Notes: generated from the letters alone by a model not told the origin. Positions 17,959 through 28,360 are shown, counted from the stretch's first letter. The stretch: DNA of 64,000 bases from Hydrogenophaga palleronii NBRC 102513 (GCF_001571225.1 NZ_BCTJ01000006.1:62001-126000), one strand, 5' to 3'. Translations and numbers: made by a program.

Positions 17959-19023
17959 ATGAAAATCTTTCGCGGCCTGCGCTCCCACACCCCCGGCTCG
18001 GCGGGCTGCGCACTGACCATCGGCAACTTCGACGGTGTGCACCGGGGCCACCAGGCCATGCTGGCGCTGCTCAACAACGAAGCCCAGCACCGCGGCGTGC
18101 CCAGCTGCGTGATGACCTTCGAGCCGCACCCGCGCGACTATTTCGCCGCGCTGCACCAGAAACCCGAGCTGGCGCCGGCCCGCATCGCCACCCTGCGCGA
18201 CAAGCTGCAGGAGCTGGAGCGCTGCGGCGTCGACGAATGCGTGGTGCTGCCCTTCAACGCCCAGCTGGCCTCGCAACTGCCGCAGGCCTTCATCGAAGAC
18301 ACGCTGGTGCGGGCCTTCGGCGCTCGCTACGTGCTGGTCGGCGACGATTTCCGCTTTGGCGCGAAGCGCGCCGGCGACTACGCCATGCTCGACGCCGCCG
18401 GCAACCGCCTGGGTTTTGATGTGGCGCGCATGCAGAGCTACGAGGTGCACGGCCTGCGTGTCTCCAGCTCCGCCGTGCGCGAGGCACTGGGTGCCGGGCG
18501 CATGGACGACGTGGCGGCCCTGCTCGGCCGGCCCTACAGCATCAGCGGCCACGTGGTGCACGGGCGCAAGCTCGGCCGCCAGCTGGCCGAGAGCGCGCCG
18601 GGGCGCAACGACGGTTTCCGCACCCTCAACCTGCGCTTCTCGCACTGGAAGCCGGCGGCCAGCGGCATTTTCGCGGTGCACGTGCACGGCCTCGGGCCGC
18701 ACGCCGATTCGCCGCCGCTGCCGGGTGTGGCCAACCTCGGCGTTCGGCCGTCGCTCGACCCCGCCGACGTCAACGGCGGGCGGGTGCTGCTGGAGACCCA
18801 TTGCCTGGAATGGCCGGCCGACATGGCCGCCAGCCTGCCCGGTGCAGAGGCCTACGGTAAAATCGTGCGCGTGGAACTTCTGCATAAACTGCACGACGAG
18901 CTGAAATACGACAGCCTCGACGCCCTCACCCAGGGCATCGCACGGGACTGCGACGACGCACGCGCGTTCTTCGCCTCGCTGCACACCCAGACCCATCGGC
19001 AGACCACGCGCGACCGAATTTAG
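17959..19023 (+). CDS. ribF: Bifunctional riboflavin kinase / FAD synthetase
   Basis: RibF phosphorylates riboflavin to FMN and adenylylates it to FAD. The 354-residue length suits the bifunctional type. The N-terminal FAD-synthetase domain carries TIGNFDGVHRGHQAM with the HxGH-like nucleotidyltransferase motif, and VSSSAVREAL. The C-terminal kinase domain has GHVVHGRKLGRQL and PGVANLGVRPS. The start at 17959 (MKIFRGLRSH) is preferred over an extension that would add 30 unrelated residues. The ribF-ileS-lspA order is conserved in proteobacteria. A REP-like inverted repeat lies between ribF and ileS. Confidence 0.95.
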   Translation: MKIFRGLRSHTPGSAGCALTIGNFDGVHRGHQAMLALLNNEAQHRGVPSCVMTFEPHPRDYFAALHQKPELAPARIATLRDKLQELERCGVDECVVLPFNAQLASQLPQAFIEDTLVRAFGARYVLVGDDFRFGAKRAGDYAMLDAAGNRLGFDVARMQSYEVHGLRVSSSAVREALGAGRMDDVAALLGRPYSISGHVVHGRKLGRQLAESAPGRNDGFRTLNLRFSHWKPAASGIFAVHVHGLGPHADSPPLPGVANLGVRPSLDPADVNGGRVLLETHCLEWPADMAASLPGAEAYGKIVRVELLHKLHDELKYDSLDALTQGIARDCDDARAFFASLHTQTHRQTTRDRI

Positions 19024-19048
19024 ACGACCCGTCTGCCCGGTCGCCGCC

Positions 19049-19123
19049 CTTCGACAGGCTCAGGGCGAACGGTTTCTGTCCCCAGTCCCCCTCACTCCCC
19101 CGTTCGGGCTGAGCTTGTCGAAG
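19049..19123. repeat. REP-like inverted repeat pair between ribF and ileS
   Basis: Two 24-base copies of a GTTCGGGCTGAGCTTGTCGA-type element face each other at 19049-19072 and 19100-19123, differing at two positions and separated by 27 bases. The motif is a familiar REP/ERIC-like extragenic repeat of many proteobacterial genomes. The pair can form a long hairpin in the ribF-ileS transcript and may act as an mRNA stabiliser or weak terminator. Confidence 0.8.
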
Positions 19124-19143
19124 CCACCACGGAATTCCTTGCC

Positions 19144-21990
19144 ATGTCCGATTCCCCCACCGATTACCGCAGCACCCTCAACCTGCCCGACACGCCTTTC
19201 CCCATGCGCGGCGACCTGCCCAAGCGCGAGCCGGGCTGGGTCAAGGCCTGGGAAGACCAGGGCCTGTACCAGCGCCTGCGGGTGGCACGCGCTGGCGCGC
19301 CGCTGTTCGTGCTGCACGACGGCCCGCCCTATGCCAACGGCCAGATCCACATGGGCCACGCGGTCAACAAGATCCTCAAGGACATGATCGTCAAGTCGCG
19401 CCAGCTCAACGGCATGAACGCGATCTATATCCCGGGCTGGGACTGCCATGGCCTGCCGATCGAAAACGCGATCGAGAAGAAACACGGGCGCAACCTCAGC
19501 CGCGACGAGATGCAGGCCAAGAGCCGCGCCTTCGCCAACGAGCAGATCGCCATCCAGATGGCGGGTTTCAAGCGCATCGGCGTGCTGGGCGACTGGGAGC
19601 ACCCGTACAAGACGATGAACTTCGCCAACGAGGCCGGGGAACTGCGCGTGCTCAAGCGCGTGATGGAACGTGGTTTCGTCTACCGCGGCCTCAAGCCCGT
19701 GTACTGGTGCTTCGACTGCGGCTCCTCGCTGGCCGAGTTCGAGATCGAATACGCCGACAAGAAGAGCGACACGCTGGACGTGGCCTTCGAGGCCAACGAC
19801 GGCGCCGCCCTCGCCAAGGCCTTCGGCCTGGCCGCCCTGCCCGAAGGCAAGAGCGCTTTCGCCGTGATCTGGACCACCACCGCCTGGACCATCCCGGCCA
19901 ACCAGGCGCTCAACGCCCATCCGGAACTGAGCTACGCGCTGGTCGATACGCCGCGTGGCGTGCTGCTGCTCGCCGAAACGCTGGTCAACAAGAGCCTGGA
20001 GCGTTTCCAGCTCGAAGGCAGCGTGATCGCCACCGCCAAGGGTGAGGCCCTGCGCGACCAGGTCTTCCGCCATCCGCTGTACGACGTGGACGCCGGCTAC
20101 CGCCGCCTCTCGCCGCTGTACCTGGCCGACTACGTGAGCGACAGCGACGGCACCGGCCTCGTGCACTCGGCACCCGCCTACGGTGTGGACGACTTCAACT
20201 CCTGCGTGTCGCATGGCCTGCAGGTCGACGACATCCTCAACCCGGTGCAGGGCAACGGCGCCTACGCGGCGGATTTCCCGCTGTTCGGGGGCCAGCACAT
20301 CTGGAAGGCCGTGCCGGCCATCCTGGAAGCGCTGAAGAACGCCGGCCGCCTGATGGCCACACAGCCCATCACCCACAGCTACCCGCACTGCTGGCGCCAC
20401 AAGACGCCGGTGATCTACCGCGCCGCCGCGCAGTGGTTCATCCGCATGGACGAGGGCGAGGGCGTGTTCACCAAGGACAAGGCACCACAGACCCTGCGCC
20501 AGACCGCGCTGGCCGCCATCGAACAGACCAGCTTCTACCCGGAAAACGGCAAGGCGCGCCTGCACGACATGATCGCCGGCCGGCCCGACTGGTGCATCAG
20601 CCGCCAGCGCAGCTGGGGCGTGCCACTGCCGTTTTTCCTGCACAAGGACAGCGGCGAACTGCATCCGGACACCATGGCCATCATCGACCGAGCCATCGGC
20701 GTCATCGAACAGGGCGGCATCGAAGCCTGGAGCCGTGTCACGGCCGAAGAGATCCTCGGTGCGGCCGACGCAGCGAACTACAGCAAGAGCACCGACATCC
20801 TGGAGGTCTGGTTCGACTCGGGCTCGACCTTCTCGCACGTGCTGCGCGGCACGCACCCGGAAGCGCACCACGAGACCGGCCCCGAAGCCGACCTGTACCT
20901 CGAAGGCCACGACCAGCACCGCGGCTGGTTCCACTCATCTCTGCTGCTCTGCGCCGCGGTGGAAGGCCATGCGCCTTACCGCGGCCTGCTGACCCATGGC
21001 ATGACCATCGACAGCCAGGGCCGCAAGATGAGCAAGTCCATGGGCAACGGCATCGAGCCCGACGAGGTGAGCAAAAAACTCGGCGCCGAGATCATCCGCC
21101 TGTGGGTCGCCTCCAGCGACTACTCGGGCGACATCGCTGGCGACGAAAAGATCCTCGCCCGTGTGGTCGATGCCTACCGCCGCATCCGCAACACCCTGCG
21201 TTTCCTGCTCGCCAACATCAGCGACTTCGACCCGGCCACCGATGCCGTGCCGCACGACCAGCTGCTGGAGATCGACCGCTACGCACTCGCCCGCGCATCG
21301 CAGTTCCAGGCCGAGGTGCTGGCGCACTACGAGGTGTACGAGTTCCACCCGGTGGTGTCCAAGCTGCAGGTGTATTGCTCGGAAGACCTGGGCGCGTTCT
21401 ACCTCGACGTGCTCAAGGACCGCCTGTACACCACCGCGCCCAAGAGCCTGGCGCGGCGCAGCGCGCAGACCGCACTGCACCAGATCACCCAAGCCATGCT
21501 GCGCTGGATGGCGCCCTTCCTCAGCTTCACCGCCGAAGAAGCGTGGCCGGTGCTGGCCGGTGCGCAGAACCAGGGCTCGATCTTCTTCGAGACCTATGCC
21601 GACCTGCCGCAGGCCAACGAAGGCCTGCTGGCCAAGTGGACCCGCATCTGCGAGATCCGCAACCTGGTGAACAAGGAAATCGAAACCCTGCGCGCCGCCG
21701 GCCAGGTGGGCGCTTCGCTGCAGGCCAACGTGCGCCTGACCGCACCGGCCGACGACCATGCCTTGCTGGCCTCGCTCGGTGACGACCTGCGCTTCGCGCT
21801 GATCGTCTCGGCGGTCGAGCTGCAGCTGGGCGACGCTTTGGCGGTGCAGGTGGTGCCGTCCAGCGCCACCAAGTGCGAGCGCTGCTGGCACTACCGCACC
21901 GACGTGGGCAGCGACCCCGCCCACCCCACGATCTGCGGCCGCTGCACCAGCAACCTGTTCGGCGCGGGCGAAACCCGCCAGGTGGTCTGA
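19144..21990 (+). CDS. ileS: Isoleucyl-tRNA synthetase
   Basis: IleS charges tRNA-Ile. The 948-residue protein has the class I signature [10 protein letters not shown] (the HIGH motif variant) near residue 67. The KMSKS loop is [10 protein letters not shown], and the editing domain lies between them. The C-terminal zinc module is present: CERCWHY plus CGRC near the end. Length and domain order match E. coli IleS (938). It has lspA overlapping its stop by one base, so the two are translationally coupled. Confidence 0.98.
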   Translation: MSDSPTDYRSTLNLPDTPFPMRGDLPKREPGWVKAWEDQGLYQRLRVARAGAPLFVLHDGPPYANGQIHMGHAVNKILKDMIVKSRQLNGMNAIYIPGWDCHGLPIENAIEKKHGRNLSRDEMQAKSRAFANEQIAIQMAGFKRIGVLGDWEHPYKTMNFANEAGELRVLKRVMERGFVYRGLKPVYWCFDCGSSLAEFEIEYADKKSDTLDVAFEANDGAALAKAFGLAALPEGKSAFAVIWTTTAWTIPANQALNAHPELSYALVDTPRGVLLLAETLVNKSLERFQLEGSVIATAKGEALRDQVFRHPLYDVDAGYRRLSPLYLADYVSDSDGTGLVHSAPAYGVDDFNSCVSHGLQVDDILNPVQGNGAYAADFPLFGGQHIWKAVPAILEALKNAGRLMATQPITHSYPHCWRHKTPVIYRAAAQWFIRMDEGEGVFTKDKAPQTLRQTALAAIEQTSFYPENGKARLHDMIAGRPDWCISRQRSWGVPLPFFLHKDSGELHPDTMAIIDRAIGVIEQGGIEAWSRVTAEEILGAADAANYSKSTDILEVWFDSGSTFSHVLRGTHPEAHHETGPEADLYLEGHDQHRGWFHSSLLLCAAVEGHAPYRGLLTHGMTIDSQGRKMSKSMGNGIEPDEVSKKLGAEIIRLWVASSDYSGDIAGDEKILARVVDAYRRIRNTLRFLLANISDFDPATDAVPHDQLLEIDRYALARASQFQAEVLAHYEVYEFHPVVSKLQVYCSEDLGAFYLDVLKDRLYTTAPKSLARRSAQTALHQITQAMLRWMAPFLSFTAEEAWPVLAGAQNQGSIFFETYADLPQANEGLLAKWTRICEIRNLVNKEIETLRAAGQVGASLQANVRLTAPADDHALLASLGDDLRFALIVSAVELQLGDALAVQVVPSSATKCERCWHYRTDVGSDPAHPTICGRCTSNLFGAGETRQVV

Positions 21991-22514
21991 TGGCCGGCGC
22001 CGCAGGCACGCCGGGCCGCGGCCCGGCCAGCATCGCCCCCTGGCTCGGCCTGGCGGCGCTGCTGCTGGTGGCCGACCAGGTGACCAAGCAGTTGATCCTG
22101 GCCTATTACCAGCTCGGCGACAGCACCCCCATCACCGGCTTCTTCAACATCGTGCGCGCCCACAACACCGGCGCGGCGTTCTCCTTCCTCGCCGGTGCGG
22201 GCGGCTGGCAGCGCTGGTTCTTCACCATCGTGGGCCTGGGCGCGGCGGGCTTCATCGTCTGGATGCTGCGCAGCCACCCGGGCCAGAAGCTGTTCTCCTT
22301 TGCGCTGGCCTGCATCCTGGGCGGCGCGCTGGGCAACGTGGTCGACCGCCTGTGGCACGGCTACGTGGTCGACTTCCTCGATTTCCACTGGACCTTCCTG
22401 TCGGGCATGTTCCCGGCAGGCCACTTTCCGGCCTTCAACCTCGCCGACACCGCCATCAGCATCGGCGCGATCTGCCTGATCCTGGACGAGATCCGGCGCG
22501 TGCGGCGCAAGTGA
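21990..22514 (+). CDS. lspA: Lipoprotein signal peptidase (signal peptidase II)
   Basis: LspA is an inner-membrane aspartyl protease that removes signal peptides from prolipoproteins. The 174-residue product has four hydrophobic segments. The catalytic aspartates are in GNVVDRL and FNLADTAI, the conserved family pattern. The NTGAAFSF segment is also characteristic. The ATG at 21990 overlaps the ileS TGA by one base, which indicates coupling and rules out the longer upstream start. Confidence 0.96.
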   Translation: MAGAAGTPGRGPASIAPWLGLAALLLVADQVTKQLILAYYQLGDSTPITGFFNIVRAHNTGAAFSFLAGAGGWQRWFFTIVGLGAAGFIVWMLRSHPGQKLFSFALACILGGALGNVVDRLWHGYVVDFLDFHWTFLSGMFPAGHFPAFNLADTAISIGAICLILDEIRRVRRK

Positions 22515-22516
22515 AC

Positions 22517-22597
22517 AACACCCCCGCGCCGCCTTCGGCGTCACCCCCTCCAGGGGGCAACGCGAGTGCACCGGCAAAGCCGGATGCACCGCGTTCC
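22517..22597. repeat. GC-rich multi-hairpin intergenic repeat, copy B
   Basis: Between lspA and the Na/Pi protein lie consecutive palindromes: GCCGCCTTCGGCG, then CCCCCTCCAGGGGG, then GTGCACCGGCAAAGCCGGATGCAC. The order of palindromes and the CCGGCAAAGCCGGA core match the repeat near 6805-6915. It may stabilise or end the ileS-lspA transcript. Confidence 0.65.
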
Positions 22598-22657
22598 TGA
22601 CCGGGCACAGCGTTCGCGGCGCGGGGCCATCCCGTGCGGCGTATAGTCCCGAGGTCA

Positions 22658-24322
22658 ATGAAACATTTGTTGGACCTTCTGGCTGCCATCGCCCTGCTGG
22701 TGTGGGGCACTCACCTGGTGCGCAAAGGGATGTTGCGCGTGTTCGGCAGCAACCTGCGCCAGATCCTCGCCTCGAGCATGGGCAACCGCTTCACGGCCGC
22801 GCTGTCGGGCCTGGGCGTCACGGCCCTGGTGCAATCGAGCACCGCCACCGCCCTCATCACCGCCTCCTTCGTCGGCCAGGGCCTGATCGCCCTGCCCTCG
22901 GCCCTGGCCGTGATGCTCGGCGCCGACGTCGGCACCGCCATGATGGCGGTGCTGTTCTCCTTTGACCTTTCCTGGCTGTCGCCGCTGTTCATCTTCCTCG
23001 GCGTGACGCTGTTCATCTCGCGCCAGGGCAGCTCGGTCGGCGACATCGGCCGCGTGCTGATCGGCCTGGGGTTGCTGCTGCTGGCCTTGCGGCTCATCTC
23101 CGCCTCCACCGCGGTGCTGACGCAGAACCCGGCGGTGCAGCTGATGCTGGCCTCGCTCACCAGCGACCTGCTGCTGGAGATCCTGCTCGGCGCCGCGCTC
23201 GCGGTGCTGGCCTACTCCAGCCTGGCCGTCGTGCTGCTCGTGTCCTCGCTGGCGCTGCAGGTGGTGGGCCTGGACGTGGCCCTGGGCCTGGTGCTCGGTG
23301 CCAACCTGGGCAGCGGCCTGCTGGCCGTCATCACCACCGCCAAGGCCGGGGTCACCACCCGCCAGGTGCCGCTGGGCAACCTGCTGTTCAAGGTGCTGGG
23401 CGTGCTGATCGCGATCTGGCTGATTCCGTTCTGGGTGCACTTCATGGAACCGCTGGTGCAGGACCCGGCCACCCTCACCGTGCTGTTCCACCTGAGCTTC
23501 AACCTGATGGTGGGCGTGCTGTTCATCGGCCTCACCCAGCCCGTGGCCCGCATGGTGAACCGCCTGCTGCCGCTGCAGGACGGCAACAGCGCGCTCGACC
23601 GCCCCAACCACCTCGACCTCTCGGCCATCGCCACGCCTTCGCTGGCGATTTCCTGCGCGGCCCGCGAAGCCATGCACCAGGCCGACGTGGTCGAGACCAT
23701 GTTGCGCGGCGTGGTCACGGTGATCCGCACCAACGACCTCAAGCTCTCGCAAGACCTGCGCAAGCTCGACGACACGGTGGACAGCCTGTACTCGGCGATC
23801 AAGTACTACCTCACCAAGATCTCGCGCGAGCAGCTCAGCGAGGCCGAAGGCCAGCGCTGGACCGACATCATCAGCTTCACCATCAACATGGAGCAGATCG
23901 GCGACACGGTCGAGCGCGTGCTGCTCGACATCGAAGACAAAAAGATCCGCAAGGGGCGCGAATTCTCCGAGGCCGGCATGGCCGAAATCAACGAACTGCA
24001 CGCCCACCTGGTCGACAACATGCGCCTGGGCATGAGCGTGTTCCTCAACGGCAACGTGCGCGACGCGCAGCGCCTGCTGGAGGAAAAAGTGCGCTTCCGC
24101 GACATGGAGCGCGAATACGCCGCCACCCACCTGGACCGGCTCACCGGCATGACGCCGCAGAGCATCGACACCAGCGCGCTGCACCTGGACCTGATCAACG
24201 ACCTGAAGCGCATCAACTCGCAAATCTGCTCGATCGCCTATCCCATTCTCGACGGCGCCGGCGTGCTCGCACCCAGCCGCCTGCGCGAACACGTCCCTCC
24301 CACACACGCCAGCCGACTGTGA
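22658..24322 (+). CDS. Na/Pi cotransporter family protein with PhoU-like C-terminus
   Basis: The 554-residue protein has an N-terminal region of about eight to nine membrane segments. It contains the sodium-phosphate cotransporter core repeat (GVTALVQSSTATALIT) and a second repeat with GANLGSGLLAVITT. From about residue 330 it is soluble and helical, with PhoU-like stretches (LRKLDDTVDSLYSAIKYYL and later helices). Fusion of a NptA-like transporter to PhoU is a common bacterial arrangement and points to phosphate uptake or sensing. The ATG at 22658 with GAGG just upstream was preferred over a GTG eight codons earlier. No pst or pho genes are near. Confidence 0.9.
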   Translation: MKHLLDLLAAIALLVWGTHLVRKGMLRVFGSNLRQILASSMGNRFTAALSGLGVTALVQSSTATALITASFVGQGLIALPSALAVMLGADVGTAMMAVLFSFDLSWLSPLFIFLGVTLFISRQGSSVGDIGRVLIGLGLLLLALRLISASTAVLTQNPAVQLMLASLTSDLLLEILLGAALAVLAYSSLAVVLLVSSLALQVVGLDVALGLVLGANLGSGLLAVITTAKAGVTTRQVPLGNLLFKVLGVLIAIWLIPFWVHFMEPLVQDPATLTVLFHLSFNLMVGVLFIGLTQPVARMVNRLLPLQDGNSALDRPNHLDLSAIATPSLAISCAAREAMHQADVVETMLRGVVTVIRTNDLKLSQDLRKLDDTVDSLYSAIKYYLTKISREQLSEAEGQRWTDIISFTINMEQIGDTVERVLLDIEDKKIRKGREFSEAGMAEINELHAHLVDNMRLGMSVFLNGNVRDAQRLLEEKVRFRDMEREYAATHLDRLTGMTPQSIDTSALHLDLINDLKRINSQICSIAYPILDGAGVLAPSRLREHVPPTHASRL

Positions 24323-24414
24323 GCCCGCGGCATACCCGGTGCCCGGCAGATGACCGGGCGCTGTGCTAGGCTGGCCGTCCTTTTTTGCGCCCCGCCCCCA
24401 ACAGGAGACATCCC

Positions 24415-25599
24415 ATGCCCGGACTGCTGCCCCACGTCGACCCCGACGGCCTGCTCGAGTTCTCGGTGGTCTACACCGACCGCGCCCTCAACCACATGTC
24501 CAAACGCTTCCAGGGCGTGATGACCGACATCTCGGCCATGCTCAAGCGCGTCTACGGCGCGCACTCGGCGGTGCTGGTGCCCGGCAGCGGCACCTTCGGC
24601 ATGGAGTCGGTGGCGCGCCAGTTCGCGCACGGCAAGCATGTGCTCGTCATTCGCAACGGCTGGTTCAGCTACCGCTGGACGCAGATCTTCGACATGGGGC
24701 AAATCCCGGCCAGCCACACCGTGCTGAAGGCGCGCCCGGTCGCCACCGGCGCACAGGCCGCCTGGGCACCGGCGCCCATCGACGAGGTGGTGGCCACCAT
24801 CGCGCGCGAAAAACCAGCCCTGGTGTTCGCACCGCACGTGGAAACCGCCTCCGGCATGATCCTGCCCGACAGTTACCTCAAGGCCGTGGCCGACGCGGTG
24901 CATGCGGTGGGCGGCCTGTTCGTGCTCGACTGCATCGCCTCGGGCGCGATGTGGGTCGACATGCAGGCCACCGGCGTGGACATCCTGATCTCGGCACCGC
25001 AGAAGGGCTGGAGCAGCTCGCCCTGCTGCGCCATGGTGATGTTGAGCGAACGCGCACGCGCCGCCATCGACGCCACCCAGAGCACCACCTTCGCGATGGA
25101 CCTCAAGAAGTGGCTGCAGATCATGGAAACCTACGAAGGCGGCGGCCACGCGTACCACACCACGCTGCCGACCGACGCGCTCACGCGCCTGCGCGACACC
25201 ATGCTGGAGACCGAGGCCTACGGCGTCGAACGCGTGCGCCAGGAACAGATCGCGTTGGGCACGCAGGTGCGTGCGCTGCTGGAGCAGCACGGCTTCGCCA
25301 GTGTGGCCGCACAGGGCTTCCAGGCACCGGGTGTGGTGGTGAGCCACACCACCGACCCGGACATCCAGTCGAGCAAGAAATTCCTCGCGCTGGGCCTGCA
25401 GACCGCGGCCGGTGTGCCGCTGCAGTGCGACGAAGGACCGGACTTCAAGACCTTCCGCATCGGCCTGTTCGGCCTGGACAAATGGCACGACGTGCCGGCC
25501 ACGCTGCAGCACCTGGAGCGTGCACTGGCCGAGGTCGGCGGCAAACAGCCCCTGCGGCCTGAGCCGCATCTACACGTTGTCAGCGCCGGGTTGCACTGA
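24415..25599 (+). CDS. Class V aminotransferase (serine/alanine-glyoxylate type)
   Basis: This PLP enzyme has 394 residues and the class V fold. The PLP lysine is Lys197 in SAPQKGWSSSP, the usual motif of alanine-glyoxylate and serine-glyoxylate aminotransferases. VLVPGSGTFGMES binds the cofactor phosphate and HVETASGMILP is the conserved central segment. The ATG at 24415 follows an AGGAGA ribosome binding site (24403-24408). It stands alone with LysR downstream on the opposite strand. Substrate is uncertain; alanine, serine or purine-derived amino donors are possible. Confidence 0.88.
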   Translation: MPGLLPHVDPDGLLEFSVVYTDRALNHMSKRFQGVMTDISAMLKRVYGAHSAVLVPGSGTFGMESVARQFAHGKHVLVIRNGWFSYRWTQIFDMGQIPASHTVLKARPVATGAQAAWAPAPIDEVVATIAREKPALVFAPHVETASGMILPDSYLKAVADAVHAVGGLFVLDCIASGAMWVDMQATGVDILISAPQKGWSSSPCCAMVMLSERARAAIDATQSTTFAMDLKKWLQIMETYEGGGHAYHTTLPTDALTRLRDTMLETEAYGVERVRQEQIALGTQVRALLEQHGFASVAAQGFQAPGVVVSHTTDPDIQSSKKFLALGLQTAAGVPLQCDEGPDFKTFRIGLFGLDKWHDVPATLQHLERALAEVGGKQPLRPEPHLHVVSAGLH

Positions 25600-25635
25600 C
25601 CCGCCGCCTGGGGGCCATCGGCGGACGGGCCAGCC

Positions 25636-26541
25636 TTAGCCGATTTGACATTCGCTGGTGAAGAGGCGTTCGGCGATGAAGTCGACGAACACGCGCACCT
25701 TCGGGGACAGGTGGCGGCTCGACGGCCAGATGAGATTGAACTGCCCCGGTGCGTTGAGGTGGTCGAGCAGCAGCGGCACCAGGGCGCCCGACTTCAACGG
25801 GTCTTGTGCCAGGAAATCCGGCATGCAGCCGATGCCGATGCCACGCGTCACCGCGCCGCGCAAGGCCTCCATGTTGTTGCAGGTCATCACATGCTGGATG
25901 CGCATCTCCGGCTCACCCTCGGGCAGCGACAGCGGCCAGTCCTGGATCTTGCCGCTGTTGGGAAAACGGAAGCCGATGCTGCGGTGTGCCTTCAGATCGC
26001 GCGGGCATTGCGGCGTGCCATGCCGTTCGAGGTACTCGGGTGAAGCGCAGAGCAGCAGCCGGAAGGGCCGCAACGCCCGCACCATCAGGCGGCTGTCCGG
26101 CAACTGGCCACTGCGGATGGCGACATCCACGCCTTCCTCGATGAGATCCACGATGCGGTCGGAGAAGTCGAGGTCGAGTTCGATGTCCGGGTAACGCGCC
26201 ATGAACGCTGGCAGCACCGGCAGGAGCAGGTGGTAGGCCACGATCGGGCTGGACACGCGAATGCGTCCCGTGGGGGATTCGCGGGTGCGCAGCAGGCTCT
26301 CGTGCGCATCGTCGAGGTCGTCGAGGATGCGCCGGCCACGTTCGTGAAAGGCGCGGCCCTCTTCGGTCAACCGCAGGCTTCGTGTCGAGCGCTGCACCAG
26401 GCGCACGCCGAGTCGATTCTCCAGCTTCGTGACCGCCTTGCCGACCGCCGAGGGTGACAGCCCCAGCACGCGGCCGGCCGCGACAAAGCTGCCGAGATCG
26501 GCGGTTCTCACAAAGGCGGCAAGGCCGGTCCACCGATCCAT
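25636..26541 (-). CDS. LysR-type transcriptional regulator
   Basis: A 301-residue LysR protein with an N-terminal winged helix (VLGLSPSAVGKAVTKLENRL) and an effector domain. The ATG at 26541 was preferred over a GTG two codons earlier because GGAG is better spaced from it. It is divergent from an MFS exporter with two palindromes between them. The pairing of a LysR of this type (WTGLAAFVRTADLGSF) with an MFS efflux pump is common and suggests drug- or metabolite-induced efflux. The inducer is unknown. Confidence 0.92.
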   Translation of the reverse strand: MDRWTGLAAFVRTADLGSFVAAGRVLGLSPSAVGKAVTKLENRLGVRLVQRSTRSLRLTEEGRAFHERGRRILDDLDDAHESLLRTRESPTGRIRVSSPIVAYHLLLPVLPAFMARYPDIELDLDFSDRIVDLIEEGVDVAIRSGQLPDSRLMVRALRPFRLLLCASPEYLERHGTPQCPRDLKAHRSIGFRFPNSGKIQDWPLSLPEGEPEMRIQHVMTCNNMEALRGAVTRGIGIGCMPDFLAQDPLKSGALVPLLLDHLNAPGQFNLIWPSSRHLSPKVRVFVDFIAERLFTSECQIG

Positions 26542-26570
26542 GTCCACTCCATTCGATCCATTTGCGCTCT

Positions 26571-26617
26571 ATTGAAAGGAGCGATCGCCATCTTATCAAT
26601 TATTCGAGCGTGAATAA
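26571..26617. promoter_or_regulatory. Candidate operators between LysR and the MFS gene
   Basis: Two palindromes lie in an AT-rich patch: ATTGA (26571-26575) with TCAAT (26596-26600), and a perfect TTATTC-N6-GAATAA dyad (26600-26617). Their position between the divergent starts and their AT content fit LysR binding and promoter sites. I cannot tell which is the recognition site. Confidence 0.5.
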
Positions 26618-26674
26618 ACTCAACGGCATGCAGGGGGGCCATCGCCCCCGTGCCGCACCGAACCGAGAGCCACC

Positions 26675-28249
26675 ATGCCGAACGACCGCATCACACCCCC
26701 CACCCGGAAGTGGCTCGCCCTGCTCGCGATCTGCGCCGCGGCCGCCGCCATGCCGCTGACCTTCACCGGGACCGCGGTCGCGCTGCCCGCCATCGGCCAT
26801 GCGCTCGGCGGCACGCCCGTCGCCATGGCCTGGGCCACCAACGCCTTCATGCTCACATTCGGCTCGGCGCTGATGGTGGCGGGCGCGCTGGCCGACAACC
26901 ACGGGCGCAGGCGCGTATTTCTGTCGGGGTCGCTGGCCTTCGCGCTGTTCTCGCTCGCGCTCGTCTTCGCGCCCGGCATTCTTGTCTTCGATCTGCTGCG
27001 TGGTGGTCAGGGCCTGGCCGCGGCGGCCGCCTACGCCGGTGGTGCGGCCGCGCTGGCGCAGGAGTTCGAGGGCCAGGCCCGCCTGCGCGCCTTCAGCCTC
27101 ATGGGCACGAGTTTTGGCGTCGGCCTGGCGCTCGGCCCCATCGCCTCGGGCCTGATGATCGAGGTCTTCGGCTGGCGCAGCATCTTCCTGGCGGTGGTGG
27201 CCCTGACCACGTTCGCGTTCGTGCTGGCCCGTTTCGCCTTGACGGAAAGCCGCGACCCCGCCTCGAGCGGACTGGACAGTCGTGGCGCGCTGGTCTTCAC
27301 GGCCATGCTCGCGCTCTTCACCTGTGGGATGCTGCTCGTCCCGGAACGGGGATGGAGCAGTGCCAGCGTGCTGGCGCTGCTGGTGGGGTCGTTGGTTTGC
27401 CTCGTCGCCTTCATCGCGGCGGAGCGACGCATCAGCCGCCCCATGCTGGATCTTTCGCTCTTCCGCTACCCACGCTTCGTCGGCGTGCAGCTGCTTGCCG
27501 CCGCGCCCGCCTACGGTTTTGTCGTCCTGCTGGTGCTCCTTCCTCTGCGTTTCGTGGGCATCGAGGGCATGGGCGAGGTGGCAGCGGGCAGCATGATGAT
27601 CGCGCTGTCGACACCGCTGTTGGTGCTGCCGGTCGTGGCAGGCATGCTGGTGCGCTGGTTTCAGCCGGCGACGATCTGCGGCGCCGGCCTGCTTGTCTCC
27701 GCGGCCGGCCTGTTCTGGCTCGCCCTGACGCCGATCGGCGCACCGGTTGCGGAGACCGCCCTGCCGATGCTGCTCATCGGCCTCGGCATCAGCCTGCCAT
27801 GGGGTTTGATGGACGGGCTGGCGGTCAGCGTCGTGCCAAAGGAACGGGCAGGCATGGCGACCGGGATTTTCTCCACCGTGCGCGTCGCTGGCGAAGGCGT
27901 GGCGCTCGCCGTGGTCGGCGCTGTGCTCTCCATGCTCATCTCCGGCAGCATCGCTGCCTCGGACGTGGCCGGCAACGCGCCGGCAGCGGCGCAACGCCTC
28001 GCGGGAGGCGACCTCCAGGGGGCACTCGCCCTCCTGCCGGGCACCGACTCGGCCACATTGCTGGCGCTTTATGGACAGGCGTTTGCCTGGCTTCTCATGC
28101 TGCTCGCCGGCATCACCGCCATCACCGCCGTCGTCGTGTTCCTGTTCCTTGGCAGCGGCGAGACGCCCAACCCTGTCGCCGCGACCGAGCCAGACGAGGC
28201 GCAGACGCCACCACCGCCGCGGGCCAGCTCACCAAGCTGTTCGGCCTGA
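26675..28249 (+). CDS. MFS transporter, DHA2 (14-TM) drug/H+ antiporter type
   Basis: The 524-residue protein has about 14 hydrophobic segments, the count expected for the DHA2 drug:H+ antiporter family. The loop 2-3 motif A is GALADNHGRRRVF, an intact GxLaDrxGrkxxl-type signature. A short Pro/acidic tail ends it. No membrane-fusion protein is adjacent, so it probably pumps into the periplasm unaided. Divergent LysR regulation is likely. Confidence 0.9.
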   Translation: MPNDRITPPTRKWLALLAICAAAAAMPLTFTGTAVALPAIGHALGGTPVAMAWATNAFMLTFGSALMVAGALADNHGRRRVFLSGSLAFALFSLALVFAPGILVFDLLRGGQGLAAAAAYAGGAAALAQEFEGQARLRAFSLMGTSFGVGLALGPIASGLMIEVFGWRSIFLAVVALTTFAFVLARFALTESRDPASSGLDSRGALVFTAMLALFTCGMLLVPERGWSSASVLALLVGSLVCLVAFIAAERRISRPMLDLSLFRYPRFVGVQLLAAAPAYGFVVLLVLLPLRFVGIEGMGEVAAGSMMIALSTPLLVLPVVAGMLVRWFQPATICGAGLLVSAAGLFWLALTPIGAPVAETALPMLLIGLGISLPWGLMDGLAVSVVPKERAGMATGIFSTVRVAGEGVALAVVGAVLSMLISGSIAASDVAGNAPAAAQRLAGGDLQGALALLPGTDSATLLALYGQAFAWLLMLLAGITAITAVVVFLFLGSGETPNPVAATEPDEAQTPPPPRASSPSCSA

Positions 28250-28360
28250 TGCAATCCGTTTCACGTTCGCGGCGCGGCGCGGCCCAAGCCCGGGAGACCG
28301 GGTGCGCGCCCGCACCGCTGTGCTTCCGCCCGGCATTCGCGCACCGCAGCCGCGCAGCAC

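Noticed and set aside
22655..24307. A 550-codon minus-strand frame opposite the Na/Pi cotransporter gene
   Set aside because: Antisense shadow with His/Gln/Ala-rich composition and no recognisable domain.
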